Assembly (NCBI GenBank): GCA_006937955.1
Contig: SSNP01000156.1
Span: 587,266-651,265, forward strand
DNA length: 64,000 nt
Direction: 5' to 3'
Origin: Pachypanchax playfairii
Taxonomy: Eukaryota > Chordata > Actinopteri > Cyprinodontiformes > Aplocheilidae
Shown: in pieces, positions 1 to 11,862 of the stretch
How positions within the stretch are numbered: position 1 is the stretch's first letter
Layout: every line of letters starts with the position of its first letter
Position numbers and translations under genes: made by a program
The notes under the pieces: generated by a model
The model's database searches: none
Told to the model about the DNA's origin: nothing
The model's input: only the letters and a program-made list of their open reading frames with translations

Positions 1-385
1 TTAACTTGAAGACGGTGCTCCACTAACTGTTTTTGGTAGAAAATTTATAGTTTTATTAAAAGGTGCTAAAATACCAAAAATAATACCCAAAAATGCAACA
101 AAAAAGGTTGATTTGGGGGTGAGTTGCAGTTTAAATGCTTTTTCATTTTCTAAAAAATACAGTCATGTGAGGATAAACACGACTGCTAGAGTTCGCCAAC
201 TCTTATGATAATTCAGTTGGAGTGATACTGAATTAAAGATGGATTTTTTTAAAAATCAGTAATATTGCGGGTGTTGGGGGTGAATGATTTCACTATTGAA
301 CAAACAACTTGTTTTTAATGGAACGATCAAGAACTTTCTTTTGTCTTTGTAACTTCATTTCACATCCCATTTCTATCTTTCACAT
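1..385. other. No recognised feature
   Basis: AT-rich sequence with short A and T runs. I see no coding pattern, RNA gene or repeat family that I can name. Confidence 0.5.
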
Positions 386-1132
386 CACATTCAGGTTTCC
401 GGGGAACACCATCACCCAGGACCTGAAATGGATGAAGAATATAGCATCAGTGTCTAAAAAGGCTCAGCAGAGGTTGTATGGCAGCTCAAGAAGTTTAACC
501 TGCCACAGAAGTTGCTAGTAAACTTCTACAGAGCCATCATCGAGTCCGTACTCTGCCAGTCCATCACAGTCCGGTTTGGTTCCGCAACCAAACTTGACAG
601 AAACAGACTGCAAAGAATGATAAGGACTGCAGAGAGAATCACTAGTGCTTATCTGCCCTCCATCCAGGACCTGTACTCCTCCAGAGTCAGGAAAAGGGCA
701 GGCAGCATCAGCAGGGACCCCTCTCACCCAGGATCTTATATCTTCTCTCCCCTCCCCTCAGGTCGGAGCTACAGCTCTCTGTACGCCAAAACCATTAGAC
801 ACAAAAACAGTTTTTAACATGTTTAACTCTCCTAACAAAGAAATAACCTGTTCTGTCATAAAAATAATGGTATCTACCTGCTTTGTACCACCTGACCTCA
901 AACCACCAACTTGAATTTTATGGCGGTAAAATGCTGCCAAATGTACAGTACAGACCAAAAGTTTGGACACAAATTTTTGGTCTGTACTGTATCTCGTGTG
1001 TGTTCTATGTGTCCTATGTCCAACACTGTCTATTACTATATTATTATTATCTGTATAAGTTCAAAGTGACCCGGAACCAAATTCCTTGTGTGTAACATAC
1101 TGGCCAAATAAACTTGAATCTGATTCTGATGC
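386..1132 (+). pseudogene. LINE 3' fragment (Rex1/Jockey/L2-like ORF2 C-terminus plus 3' UTR)
   Basis: Two overlapping reading frames (about 386-518 and 512-817) encode the C-terminal end of a fish non-LTR retrotransposon ORF2. Recognisable strings are KKAQQRLY, LLVNFYRAIIESV-like, NRLQRMIRTAERI, LPSIQDLYSSRVRKRAG and DPSHPG followed by an SPLPSGR block. This tail follows the reverse transcriptase domain in these elements. A frameshift near position 500 separates the two frames, so it is dead. About 300 bp of 3' UTR follow, ending near 1132 in AATAAACTTGAATCTGATTC, the kind of short terminal repeat these LINEs carry. The 5' part is missing, as is usual for LINE copies. A second copy of the same 3' UTR lies at 58384-58512. 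The exact clade is uncertain. Confidence 0.8.
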
Positions 1133-1255
1133 TAGTTACCAACAAATTTAAATCTAACTCACCTGGTGAAATCCCAGGTAATCCACGATGGTTGAGGAAG
1201 CATAGAAAACCATGCCATCACTGCTCACAACCAGGGCAAAGCCTGTTAGAGACTA

Positions 1256-1410
<155 letters not shown>

Positions 1411-2430
1411 TGTAATAAACAATGACTCAGGCAGCTCATAAAGTAAATTAATTCAAGTGAAACAAATAAAAAACAACTGTATATAATCTCTTTTATCTCA
1501 CTGTGACTGGGAGAACTGAATTTTGGCTGACAGTTAAATGCTTTTACTTCTGACCTAACAGTCGTTACAGTCATTTTTTTCTTTGAAGCTACAGATGAAA
1601 CAGAGTAAAAAAATTGACATTTGCACAACTTTTATGGTAAAAATTATGAAATTCTTTCCATAATTCTCAGAAAAGCAAATTCAGAACAAAGGCTGTGGCA
1701 AACAAGTACAGATGGAAATGTAACAGATTGGGCAAAGTAAAACAGTCTGATTTTATATACAATGAACTTCTTATGAGACACTTTTAGTTTTCTGGTCAAA
1801 TTTAAATGCATTGTATTTTTGAAGACATTAATGTAGATGAAATAGGCACTCATTTATTCCTATCAAAACTTGTGTAAAAACATTAATGACTCTGTCTACT
1901 TACATATTTTTATTTATGAATGAAATACACTGAATAAATACAAAAAGTACTTGAACAACTGAAGGTTTAGTATCTACTTTGCTTGTGTGAACACACATGT
2001 GCACAGAAGAGGCTTTGACAACACAGGTCATAGAAACATTATAATAAAAAAATACTCAAGTAAAATGAGTTTGAATGGGCAGCTGGTGTTAAAGGTACAA
2101 TAAGGAATATTTTTATAAAAAGCAATATTTTAACAAAATAAGGCCTCCACTGGGTTGTAGAATAAAAATACAGCATTTTCTTTAGAAATCTTATTTGAAG
2201 TAAAATATAATAAAATATTTATTTTGATGGGCACGACATTGACATTTTGTTTACATACCTATCAGGCAGAGCACCATTGTGGGTTGCCTAACACGGTGAA
2301 TAGTCTGGCACAGTGAGGCTGATGCTGTGGAGTCTGCCAGTTAAGCAGCTAGAAGCCCCAGGATATGTGGTGATTATTGACCTTATTTACTTGCCACAAG
2401 GAATTCCCCGACTTGTGACTAGCCATGTGG
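1411..2430. other. Non-coding, no recognised feature
   Basis: AT-rich sequence without a convincing reading frame or repeat. I can support nothing here. Confidence 0.5.
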
Positions 2431-2434
2431 GAAG

Positions 2435-2600
2435 GTCACTAGTTGGTTCCTCGGGTGGCCTTGGGATTCATCCCCGCTCCTGACTTTCAGACTCCATTTC
2501 CTTTACCTATTGCTCCTGCTCCAATAAGTGCATTCAAGGATTGGTGTTCATTCCTTGGTCCAGTTCTGAGAAACCATGACAGAATGATCTGGCCAAAAAA
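2435..2600. repeat. Unclassified dispersed repeat, copy a
   Basis: About 150 bp resembling 4337-4490. Both contain a TTGGTTCC start, a CTCCTGACTTTCAGACTCC core, a CCTATTGCT segment and a downstream TTCCTTG..TTCTG segment in the same order. The similarity is patchy (indels near the start), so the copies are old. I cannot name the family. Confidence 0.55.
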
Positions 2601-3457
2601 TATGGACCAGGGTGCTTCAGACTGCTTTAAACAGACAGGGCATTCAGGAGCTTCAAGCTGATGATCAAACAATCTCACTTCAGCATCATGAGTTGACTTC
2701 AGCTCTCCAGGAGCTCGGGTGAAGGCTGCCTCCTCTACTTTCCGCACCTTCTGCTGAGCCTGCTCATGTGCCCCAACATGTGTGTAAAACTTTCAGCCCT
2801 GTCCCGAGATCAGGGACAGGAGAGGTTTCCTCCTGAAATGTGAGCTTTGTTTCACCCAAGCTCTGTGCACCTATGAAAGTCATTACCAGAATCACACAGC
2901 CACACAGAAGATTGAGAAGGCAGACACCTCGTTCACAACGAGGTGTCCTCCTCCTCCTTCTCACTATTATTCTGCAATTACTTATTAATATGTTGTCCTG
3001 TGTTCTGTAAATAATTTTATTTTTAGTATATTATTGAATTTTTGTTTCGTAAATATTTTCTACAAGTTATTAAACAACTCTGAAAGTATATTTTTTGTTT
3101 ATTAACGATCCATTTACTATAAAAAATAAGGGAAATAAAAAGTAAGCACATGAATTATGAGAAGTATTTCTTTCAACCAGTTTATTCTGAAGAAGTATAT
3201 GACAAAACCAAAAACTTGAAGAGAGCTTTTCATCCGTGTCCTCCTCTTCCTCACTGCCTGAGAATAGGATTTATGAATAGATTTATTCTTGTATCTCCAG
3301 CTTGATAAAGGTGTTTTTGTGCTTTTTCATCCCTAAAACATATTTAAAAAAGCTTAAATCACGAACAAGAAATTACATGTGTGTAAATACTTAGACAGGA
3401 GGTACGAACGGGAACGTTTTTAGAGATGTAAACATACAATAAAAACATGCTTAGCAC
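2601..3457. other. Non-coding, no recognised feature
   Basis: Contains a short inverted motif around 2925-2950 (ACACCTCGTTCACAACGAGGTGT) and AT-rich sequence. No gene is supported. Confidence 0.4.
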
Positions 3458-3516
3458 TCAAACCAAAGGTCTAATTAGACCATCACATTTTACCGCTAGT
3501 TTTTTTTTAAACTTAC

Positions 3517-3624
3517 ATCTCTCCTCTCCCTCTGTGCTACCTCTCACATTGTCCATCATTGGTTCAAATCTCTGCTGAATTGCTGACAAGAATTGTGGGA
3601 TATGAAAGGATACATCAGACCCAT
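3517..3624 (-). other. Possible orphan exon (unassigned)
   Basis: On the minus strand an 84-codon frame (3712 to 3458) contains a stretch reading about DGSDVSFHIPQFLSAIQQRF. It could be read as an exon because a TTTAAAG acceptor-like site precedes it (intron end at 3625-3626) and a perfect GTAAGT donor follows it (3516-3511). I do not recognise the family. It may be a chance match or a transposon-encoded exon. No neighbouring exon is evident. Confidence 0.2.
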
Positions 3625-3726
3625 CTTTAAAATTCAGGGAAAAATGGTACACATTTTGAGGAAGTATCCTTGGAATTTGGACAGTTCTTGTTGCAGCAGT
3701 GTGACGTAACATCCTTCAAATGAGAC

Positions 3727-4368
3727 CTAAGAAGGATGCAGAACCTGAATTTGGAAGCCAGAAAGCCAGAAGCAGCTGTCAGTAGCATCATCTTGATCAT
3801 AATTTCCAATAATCATAATTTTGTTGTCATGTTTAAGTTTGAAAATAAATACATTTGAAGTGCATATTGCAGTATCTGGCTTTAAACAAGTAAATTTTCT
3901 GCGTAAATTTTCCCAGATTCTTTTATGAGGATGTGGGCTCAGCCCCCAATGTTCCCAGGTCCAGGAAACGCCCCTGCCCGTAGATATTGTCTCTAACCTT
4001 CGAGCTTTGAGCCAGCACTTGGACTGGCCCACAATGCCCACACATCTTCTGCTGGCTCCCTTTGAAGAGGCCCCCCTTTTCCTGGCACAGGAACAAGAAG
4101 TGGCTGTACCCTCTGTCCATGTCCAACTCCGGTGCTGTTGGCACATCTGGAAATCTACAAGGGTGGCACTGTTGTGGACCAAGGACACCACGCTGACAAG
4201 TGCCCGGCTGACCGTTGCCGTACCCTGGCTGAGGCCACCAGGGCGTCCAGTGGCCCGCCGACCGGCTCTTCTCTTCACTGCTCCGAACTCCAGGTCTCTG
4301 CACTCCAGAAGCCTCTGTGTTTTCTCACTACACACTCCACTGGTTGGTTCCTTGGGACTCATCCTCAC
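3727..4368 (-). other. GC-rich stretch with long open frames, unassigned
   Basis: The segment 3930-4330 is clearly richer in GC than its surroundings, and frames stay open on both strands (213 codons minus, 154 codons plus at 4007-4471). No frame shows a domain I recognise. One minus frame has a CQEKGG...KMCGHCG spacing that loosely resembles a zinc knuckle. The plus-strand end overlaps the dispersed repeat at 4337-4490, so this is more likely part of an old mobile element than a host gene. Confidence 0.2.
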
Positions 4369-4490
4369 TCCTGACTTTCAGACTCCGGTTCTATTGCCTA
4401 TTGCTAATGCTCCAAAACCTTTACTTATCATTATTTTGTGCGTTGGTCTTTGTTCCTTGATTCTGTTCTGACAAACCCTCTGACAGGTGG
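4337..4490. repeat. Unclassified dispersed repeat, copy b
   Basis: Second copy of the repeat at 2435-2600, sharing the CTCCTGACTTTCAGACTCC core and flanking blocks in the same order and orientation. Confidence 0.55.
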
Positions 4491-4748
4491 CGCAGGAACA
4501 ACTAACATGGGAAAAAATCCAAAGAAAAACTGATTTTCATGACTACTGCTTCATGACTTTCTTGTCACTGTGAGACCACACAGGACTTTGCTGATGTGTG
4601 TGTGTGTGTGTGCTTCATCTTTTCTATGGTTTCTAAATTCCCACTTACACCCACTTTTCACCTTTTTTGTCTCTTTCACAAAGACCTAACAGTGATCTGA
4701 TTATCATCTGAATCAGATCGGCACATGCTCTATTCTGAAACACTTTAA

Positions 4749-5855
4749 AGGGACTGTATCATGCTATTTTACAGTTTTCAATATCGGGGATCGGCATACA
4801 GTATATATGATAAAACCTTACTGTTTGAGTTATATTCACTTCATTTGTCCTGAAATATAACTTATATTCTCAAGTTACTCTGTGACCAGGAAGTAAAAAC
4901 ACTCGGTTTACCTAAAACCCCGCCTCCCAACTGTGAGTACGATTGGGCTGTTTAGAAACACTAAATAAACTCCTGTAACTCTCACAGCCAAATGCACATT
5001 TTCGACGAGAATTTTTTAGAAAGAAATACAACGAAATGGAGGTACTAATTTATCAGAGGACGCTCGGTGGTGAGGAGCATCTGGAGGGAAGGACAGTCCA
5101 CCCGCGACTGGATGCGATCCGACCCAGGAGATGACACCAAGACTGGGATCAAACGGGTGAAGTGAGACACGTCGTTGGCGAGGAGCGGGTTTCTGGAGGC
5201 AGCGACCGTAGTCACTGACTGCGAGACCAGCAGCCAAGAACGAGGCGGACAGAGAGAGAGAGAGAGATCGACCTGGACATGTCTGAGGTCTGAGGCTGGA
5301 TTAATGAGGCAGATAAACTGCAGCGTGGAGGCTAACAGGAGCTAGTGGCAAACGGGACGTATGACTGAGCGCTGGCAGGGTGAGTGACTGTGTCTTTTAT
5401 CCGGTGGTGGGCTGGGCTGCGGTGACGTGGAGCTCAGCTGTAAAGCTGGATTCATACTGATATGTGATTAGCAGGGTCGAGTTGATAAATCTTTATTAGC
5501 AGCTCATGCTAATAAAGAGCAGCAGGTGGTTGAAGTGTGGGAACTCTGGGCTGTAGGTTAGACATCTACTGTGATGAGCTCCTGACAAATTATTTCGGAC
5601 TCTCGCAGCTCGCCTCGTACCTACTACAGGGGCAGCAGGGATTGGTCAGGAACTTCCTGATACGACACCGTGACGTAAAGGGGCTCAATTCAGCCGTTTT
5701 ACGAGAGAGTAAAGCAACTACTCAGAGTTTCAGGAGGATTACTCGGGAATGCACGAATTAAGCCAAAAACCACTCTGGAGGTCTTTTAAATAAAGAAATA
5801 GCATCACAACATGGTTAAAAGCTCCAAAAAGTTGATTTTTCATGATACAGGACCT
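4749..5855. mobile_element. Non-autonomous DNA transposon with TTAA target duplication (Kolobok-like?)
   Basis: Termini are AGGGACTGTATCATG on the left and, read inward from the right, AGGTCCTGTATCATG (13 of 15 identical). Each end is flanked by TTAA (4745-4748 and 5856-5859). TTAA duplications with purine-rich ends ending in G fit what is known of the Kolobok superfamily; piggyBac also uses TTAA but normally starts CCY. No transposase is recognisable in the 1.1 kb body, so it depends on another element. Its right end occurs again at 7975-8112. Confidence 0.75.
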
Positions 5856-5859
5856 TTAA

Positions 5860-7847
5860 ACTTATAAACTGTTGAGTCTTTGAGAACACAGACATTTGTA
5901 GATGTAAAACTTAAAACTATCAGGCTTATACCATGGCAAAAAAAATTGAAAACAGAAAAGTGAAACAGAAGGAAAAGAGACTGGAAGATAGGACAGACTT
6001 AGCTACATTGATGCTAAAGATGTTTGACAAGTTCAATTGCTGGCACATGTCCCCCCAGTGACCTCAATAACACACACCAATACACACAAACAAAGACACA
6101 CAGATTCCTGACCTTTAAATTTGAGTTTCACAGTTTAATTTTCAAATGTTTCAATATTTATTTAATTTTTATAGTAAAATGAAGCTTTGGAAATGAGAGC
6201 AAGTTAGTATATACAGCCTTAATCATTTTCAAGTACTTTGAAGGCATTTGGAGAAGTGGAGGTACATTATTCTCCAAAATAGTGATTTTTGTTCAAATTT
6301 GACACGTGTTTAATAAAAGCTTACTGCTGTGCAATGAAGCGGATGTATGGTTACTATGATGAAAACTTGTTTCCAAGCTTCTGCTAAAAATTATCTGACT
6401 CCCTGATCAATTGTTTGACTAATTTGCAACAAACAACCACAAACATGCCTTAAACTATAGGAATATATTGCGTTAGTTAAATGAAGTTCTAAAAATAAAG
6501 ACAGAAAAGCGCCAGAATTTATATGTTGGCATAATTTTGAGAAAATTCATTTTTTCCCCCAAATGACTGAAATGTTCCAAGTAAAATCTGGATTTTAATT
6601 GTTTTATAAATCTGGAACAAACGGGTCCGAGATTTAAACCTGAATGAGTACGTATGTGCAGGCATAAACAGTGTATTTTTGTGAGTTGGTTTATCTTAAC
6701 TGGCTTTTTTTTTCTAAAGGAAATGCCAGGCAAATTTATTACCCATGAATAAAGAGCATTTCTTCTTTGCATTAAAATAAAAGTACATACTCATTATTTA
6801 GGGTGGAATAGAGCAGCCAGTTTACAATTTGTTTTACAGATACAGAGCATGCAAAACCAGAGACTAAATAAATATAGAGTATACCACTCTAACTCAATTA
6901 TTTGAATGTATTTATCTGAACTGACAGGTGCATCCAATCCAAACAGCTCTCATTCTGAAGAAGGAAAAGGATTCCTGAAAAAATAAAGGTAGAAATGCTA
7001 ATACTGGTAATACTTGACATCATGCTGTTTTGGGGTTTTTCTTAATGGTTTCCTCATTTCCTTGCATGCTAAAGACTTTATGTAATGGGAACATGCACCT
7101 GTCCAATGGCACCAAATATCTGCTACTACTTCTATGCCCCCAGCCCCCAGAGTAAGGCTTTGAGCTGGAAATTTTAAGAGGTATACTTTGCAAGCACAAA
7201 TCAAAACATGTTCACGAGATTTGGAAGAAGGGAAAGGTGAACAGCAGTTCTATAGTTAGTCAAATAGAGCAATTAGTAATCATCAGCTCATGACAAAGAT
7301 GGACATCTTCTGCCACCAATAAGATCACAGAATTCGGTCTAGTCTGAAAATTAGCACTTTTCTCAAATTTAATAAATTTTTTCAACATCTTTTCCCCATT
7401 CAGGATGATATGTGCATCCCATCTATTTGGTAATGTCATCATTTAATCAACTTAAGCACTATATACCACACAGCCCTGATCTGGGTTAAAGACAAACTTT
7501 AAGGGCCATAAATAATATTTGTTGCAGATCACTTCCTGAAAGGCGAGAAACAGACTGTCAGAACTGATGCCCTATCAGCTTTGCATAACACAGCTATTTA
7601 CATTGAATGCTATGGTTATTTCCAAGCAGCAGCAAAACGCAGCACTTCTGGTGCATTCAGGGTTTTACACCCAAGAGCAAATTCTAAAAATTTAAACTGA
7701 AATAAGTGTGTAATGCTTAGTCAATAGGTTTTTTTTAAACATTCACATAAACTGACAAGTGTGACAATGCTGTCAAATGTAAACTCTGTTTCTTCAAACT
7801 GAGGCTGTTCAGGAAGCTATCTACAATAGATTAGATAGTGCATTATA
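5860..7847. other. Non-coding, no recognised feature
   Basis: AT-rich intergenic or intronic sequence. Short frames lack domains and codon structure. Nothing is supported. Confidence 0.5.
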
Positions 7848-7852
7848 TACAC

Positions 7853-7922
7853 TCACTGGTCACTTTATTAGGTACACCTTGCCATTACCAGGTTGGACCT
7901 CTTTTGCCTTCAAAACTGGCAC
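7853..7922 (+). mobile_element. Tc1/mariner-like terminal fragment
   Basis: After TATA the sequence runs CACTCACTGGTCACTTTATT followed by AGGTACACCTTGCC and a CCAGGTTGGACC block. This is the familiar end of a fish Tc1/mariner element family. Only about 70 bp remain; no transposase or second end is visible. It is a different family from the Tc1-like element at 21465. Confidence 0.55.
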
Positions 7923-7974
7923 TTCCTGGTTTGACAGCATTAAGTAAAACAAGTTACTATGTTATGAGTCAGTC

Positions 7975-8112
7975 ATTTACCAGGATTCAGATTTCAGAAG
8001 GATTACTGACATGTGAATTAAGCCAAAAACCACTTTTGGGGGGGTAATAAAGAAAATAGTATTACAGCATGGTTCAAAGCTCCAAAAGGTTGTTTTAGGT
8101 CCTTTCGGACCT
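7975..8112. mobile_element. Solo right end of the 4749-5855 element family
   Basis: Colinear with 5725-5855: both contain AGGATTACT, a GAATTAAGCCAAAAACCACT block, CATGGTT and AAGCTCCAAAA, and end GGACCT next to TTAA (8113-8116). The last 20 bp have diverged. The rest of the element is absent. Confidence 0.7.
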
Positions 8113-8200
8113 TTAAGGAATTTTTTGTAGCATACTTCATGCATGTCCTTCTGAATCAAAATACAAAGAAAATGGCTGTCACATGACATCTGTTCCTTAA

Positions 8201-8758
8201 TGAGGTCATTCCATTAAAGAAATGTTTTTTTCTGAGGTTTCTGTTGAATATTTTAGCCCCACAGGTGTTCTTACCTTCATAGTGGGTGTGAAAACAGGTC
8301 AACAACTTCTCTTTCAGTTTTTTTCTCTCAAACTACGCAGGTGGTGATAAAACCCGAGTTCGAAAGGCCTGTATTTGTTTTGTCACAGCTCCTTTGCTCA
8401 TCAATTCATCAGCTCCTGCAGTTGAAACCATGCCAAGCATGCTGCTGGCTAAAAGCTGTAGCATAAGACGTAACAAACCAGAAGAGACTATGTCTGGTGT
8501 TGCCACGCACAGCAGGGCAGGGAACAGTATACCTTGCTCTCATAGGCTAGTTTGTTGGCCAATCTGAGTCCAGCATATTCGAATCATGAATATTAATAAG
8601 TTGCTGCCCGAAGCTTGACCAAACCAGCCGAATTTTGGCGCAGAGACTGTCTGTTAATCAGTGTTTCCTAACGTTTTTTAGATATAAAATGTTTCATATT
8701 ACAGGTTAATACTTAAGAAATTACCACAAAGTCCTGAAATTTGTGTGAAATGGCCTCT
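8201..8758 (-). mobile_element. TTAA-bounded MITE, family M1 copy 1
   Basis: The ends are TGAGGTCATTCCAT on the left and ATGGCCTCT on the right, with TTAA at 8197-8200 and 8759-8762. It is the reverse complement of the element at 45277-45862, with matching internal blocks (TGGACTCAGATTGGC, CTATGAGAGCAAGGTATACT, ACTCGGGTTTTATC). The 70-codon frame seen in two other copies starts here too but stops early (about 44 codons). Its right TTAA is also the left TTAA of the next element. Confidence 0.8.
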
Positions 8759-8762
8759 TTAA

Positions 8763-9604
8763 AGAGCAACTCACCCTCAAAACAGCTTTTTTCTGCTTAT
8801 AAACTGTATTTGGGCATTTTTTGACATTTTCGTGTAAATTTGTTAAATTCTACACTATTTGGTCTAAAAACGTCTTAGTGCTGCCCTCTTATGGGTTGAA
8901 AAGTGGCTATTGCATTTGAAATTTGTGATTGGCTTAAAGAGATACATGTCCACGTCAGCGGTACATGTCTACGTCACCGGCATCATCTCTAAGACACGCC
9001 TCCTGGAGTAAAAAACCATCTCTCAGACAGACACAGTCGTCCCCGCCGCCCGATGTCTCCAGCTTTTTGCCAAAGAGCTGCGCACAGGGATTTAGAGCTT
9101 CTGGCTCAAAACTACAACAAAGAGAATAACTAATATCACTAAAATAATCATGCGCAAAGACTTCACTGTATCGATTATGATTGTGTGGATGTGATTTGTG
9201 CTCGTTATATTTTTATTCAGGCATTTACTCAGACCCCTCTCAGAAATACGGCACTAGCTTTAGCAATGTGGCTAACAACAATCAATCGGTAAATTACTCT
9301 GAAAACTACAACAAAGAGAATAACTAATATCTTTAAAAGAATGATGAAATTGGGGGAAAGACTTCCCTGCAGTGGTTGTGATTGTGTGGATGTGATTTAT
9401 AGACGTCATTTTCTCATCATGCTTTGGTTACCTGCCTACAACACGGCAGAGTCACACTAGCTAATCTAAACATGGAGAAGTATTACACGTCAATCACAGC
9501 CCAAGACCGCCTCCTCCCCATGGTCTTAAGTAGCGCCTCTTTCAGCATTATTTGAAAAAGAAGTTTGAAGGCAGGAAGATAATTTAGAGGGGGTGAGTTC
9601 CTCT
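8763..9604. mobile_element. TTAA-bounded non-autonomous DNA transposon, family M2
   Basis: Terminal inverted repeats are AGAGCAACTCACCC on the left and, read inward from the right, AGAGGAACTCACCC (13 of 14 identical). TTAA duplications lie at 8759-8762 and 9605-9608. Internally a CTACAACAAAGAGAATAACTAA block occurs twice (about 9111 and 9306), indicating an internal duplication of roughly 200 bp. No transposase is seen. The end chemistry fits Kolobok-like mobilisation (inference). Confidence 0.8.
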
Positions 9605-9609
9605 TTAAA

Positions 9610-10735
9610 ACCAAGTGGAATGAAAACTTTCTTTGTGAAACTGGAAGTCTGAAATCAAGTGGCTGAAAAAATATCTTTATTGTTCATTGACAAACTTAAA
9701 CACTTTTTCTGGGATTTGGGGTGTTATTGTGTGTTTGTGGTGCATATACGCACAAAGTTGAAAAAAAAAACATTCACGCTGTTTTGAGTGAGATAGGGTT
9801 TTCTGAATCAAGTCTAATAAGTGTGCAGTTCAAAATTGTCCCTGCATTTTACATCACAAGCCGGGAGGGGGTTGTGCTCTGAGGGGGTTCACACACCCTC
9901 TGAGAACTTTCTCCACCCACCAGGTACAGCAGTAACTTCCTCAGACACCTGCAATTTTGTTACCGATTCAAAACCACTGGTTTAGATTAGGAAACTTACC
10001 ATTCAAAATGCTCTGTTGTTTGCTGCTCAGAAGAACACAAAACACTTCATCAGGTCCCAGTTGAAGAGGACAGAAGAGCAGCATGGGTATAATTTATTTA
10101 TGATAGTGTTACTGGAGCCAAGCTGCTGCTAATGAAGCCCTAACACTGTTACTGGAGCCGAGCTGTGACGAAAAAGAACGGGAGCCGAGGTGCCGTTGAG
10201 CCGAGCTACTCCTAAAGAAGAGCTAACACCGTTACCGGAGCCAAGAAGAGCTAATACCGTTCTATTTCTTTCTGGGTCAAACTGGTAAGCTTGAAGAACC
10301 GTATCTCTACTAGACGCAGCAAAACAACACAGATACATGAGTAAATGTCAGACTAACCTTTCAATAACGTGCAGTTGGAGTCTTCAGGCACAAAGTTTCT
10401 CAGTCCAAAGTTCTTAATCGCATTTTAATTAAGTCAATTTCTTGGCACTGCAACCTTTGTTTATCATTAATTGCAGTGTAATCAGCTGTTTGTTTACTAG
10501 CACTTCTAAAATCTCAGAGGATCAGAGATGGGCGGGACTTAGAGCTGTTACGCTCAAACTGCCCAGCCCACCTGAAACAGAGCATTTCAAACTGAGGTGA
10601 GATGAGACAAGATGGGGAACAACAGCTGAACTTTCAAAAAGGGCCTTTTTGAACAATGCATGGCTTTTACATGTCATTGAGATGTAAAAGAAATGATTCA
10701 GTGTGTGAAAAGTGCATAATATGGGAGCTTTAATG
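9610..10735. mobile_element. Probable non-autonomous DNA element remnants
   Basis: The right edge reads CATAATATGGGAGCT followed by TTAA (about 10729-10732), like the end of other fish TTAA-type elements. I cannot find a matching left end. A short tandem motif array sits at 10105-10265. No coding capacity is recognisable. Confidence 0.35.
10105..10265. repeat. Degenerate tandem motif array
   Basis: The motif GTTACTGGAGCC followed by RAGCT recurs at about 10109, 10149 and 10229 (there as GTTACCGGAGCC). GAGCCGAG-type partial copies and two AAGAGCTAA boxes lie between. Unit spacing is irregular (about 40-80 bp). Confidence 0.55.
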
Positions 10736-11059
10736 TGTTCTTCTCACTCTCTTATGTCTATTTTCACGTGACCACATGCATTCAGACACAAACACTCTCA
10801 AACATACACATAAACTTCACTGGCTGCTCAAGCCAACAGTGCTTAGGAGTTCCCCCCACCTTCGTCAGTTTCAACACTGCACTGTCTCACCTGTCCAACA
10901 CCAAAGCTCTAGTAGGAAGGTCACACCAAAGGGCAGCTTGCTCAGACAAATTTTTTCACAGATTCGGAGAACACTTCAAATATGGTGAAACGTATGATGT
11001 GGGTGTGATACATAATGCAATACAAGTAAAGTAAAGTAAGTAAAGTAAGTAAAATTAAC

Positions 11060-11560
11060 TTAAAAAGGAATAGTTCTTTAGCCTTGTGCTGCAAGATGAA
11101 TTCTGAGATGAATGTGAGATTTGGAGTTTTCCAAACCCACGAAAATCCATCTTATACCACTCCATTGAAAGCTGTCTATTTCGGTCAAAAAATGTTTGAA
11201 CCAATCATTGTGCTTTGGGGTGGGTGTTCAGGTATGATTGGCAGCAAGTGCCAGGCAGGCAAAGCAAAACAAACATGGCTGCACCGGCTATTGAATCTGT
11301 TTTAGGAGAACTAGAGACTATTTCTTCATTGAAAAAATGAGCAAAGAAAAACTTTGTGCATGTCTTGATGATAAAGATGTGTTTTGCTTTTCTTAGTGGT
11401 AACTATGTGTGTGTTTTTCTACCAAATGGATTTGCAAGAGCTTGATTTACTGTTATTGGCTAAAAACAAATCATCAAAGGAAAGCACTCCAATCAGCTTC
11501 AAATATCAGCTCCTACACCTTCAGCGTGCTCGACAACTCGACAAGAGGCAGAGCCAGGTT
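11060..11560. mobile_element. Possible truncated TTAA-type element
   Basis: Begins TTAA then AAAGGAATAGTTC, resembling the start of abundant fish TTAA elements, and holds a short frame opening ATGGCTGCACCGGC near 11275. No right terminal repeat is found; the adjacent SINE may have replaced it. Weak call. Confidence 0.3.
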
Positions 11561-11561
11561 A

Positions 11562-11862
11562 ATAAATGTAAATGGTAAATGTCTTGTATTTGTATAGCGC
11601 TTTTCTAGTCATTCAGACCACTCAAAGCGCTTTCACACTACAAGGTTTTGCATTCACCCATTCACACAACCTGATATGTAAACCGGGGGGAGAGGGTGGG
11701 GGCTAACACTCACACAACCCGATACGCAGATTCGGGGCCCACATGGGGTTCAGTGTCTTGCCCAAGGACACTTCGACATGTGGCGGTGGAAGCCAGGATC
11801 GATCCGCCAACCTTCAAGTTGGAGGACAACAACCGCTCTAACCACTGAGCCACAGCCACCCC
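11562..11862 (-). mobile_element. tRNA-derived SINE, family S1 (near full length)
   Basis: Read on the minus strand it starts GGGGTGGCTGTGGCTCAGTG, containing an A-box-like TGGCTCAGTGG, then a B-box-like GGATCGATCC. A TGTCCTTGGGCAAGACACTG block follows. The tail is AAAGCGCTTTGAGTGG... GCGCTATACAAATAC ending in TTTACCATTTAC. This structure is a tRNA-related head, body and LINE-like tail. Two more copies lie at 17571-17840 and 46824-47097. Confidence 0.85.

Noticed and set aside
3727..4368. 213-codon minus frame as a host gene
   Set aside because: No domain, competing open frames on both strands and overlap with a dispersed repeat; kept only as unassigned.
11562..11862. tRNA gene
   Set aside because: A- and B-box-like motifs are present, but the cloverleaf is not, and the same unit with a LINE-like tail occurs several times; it is a SINE.
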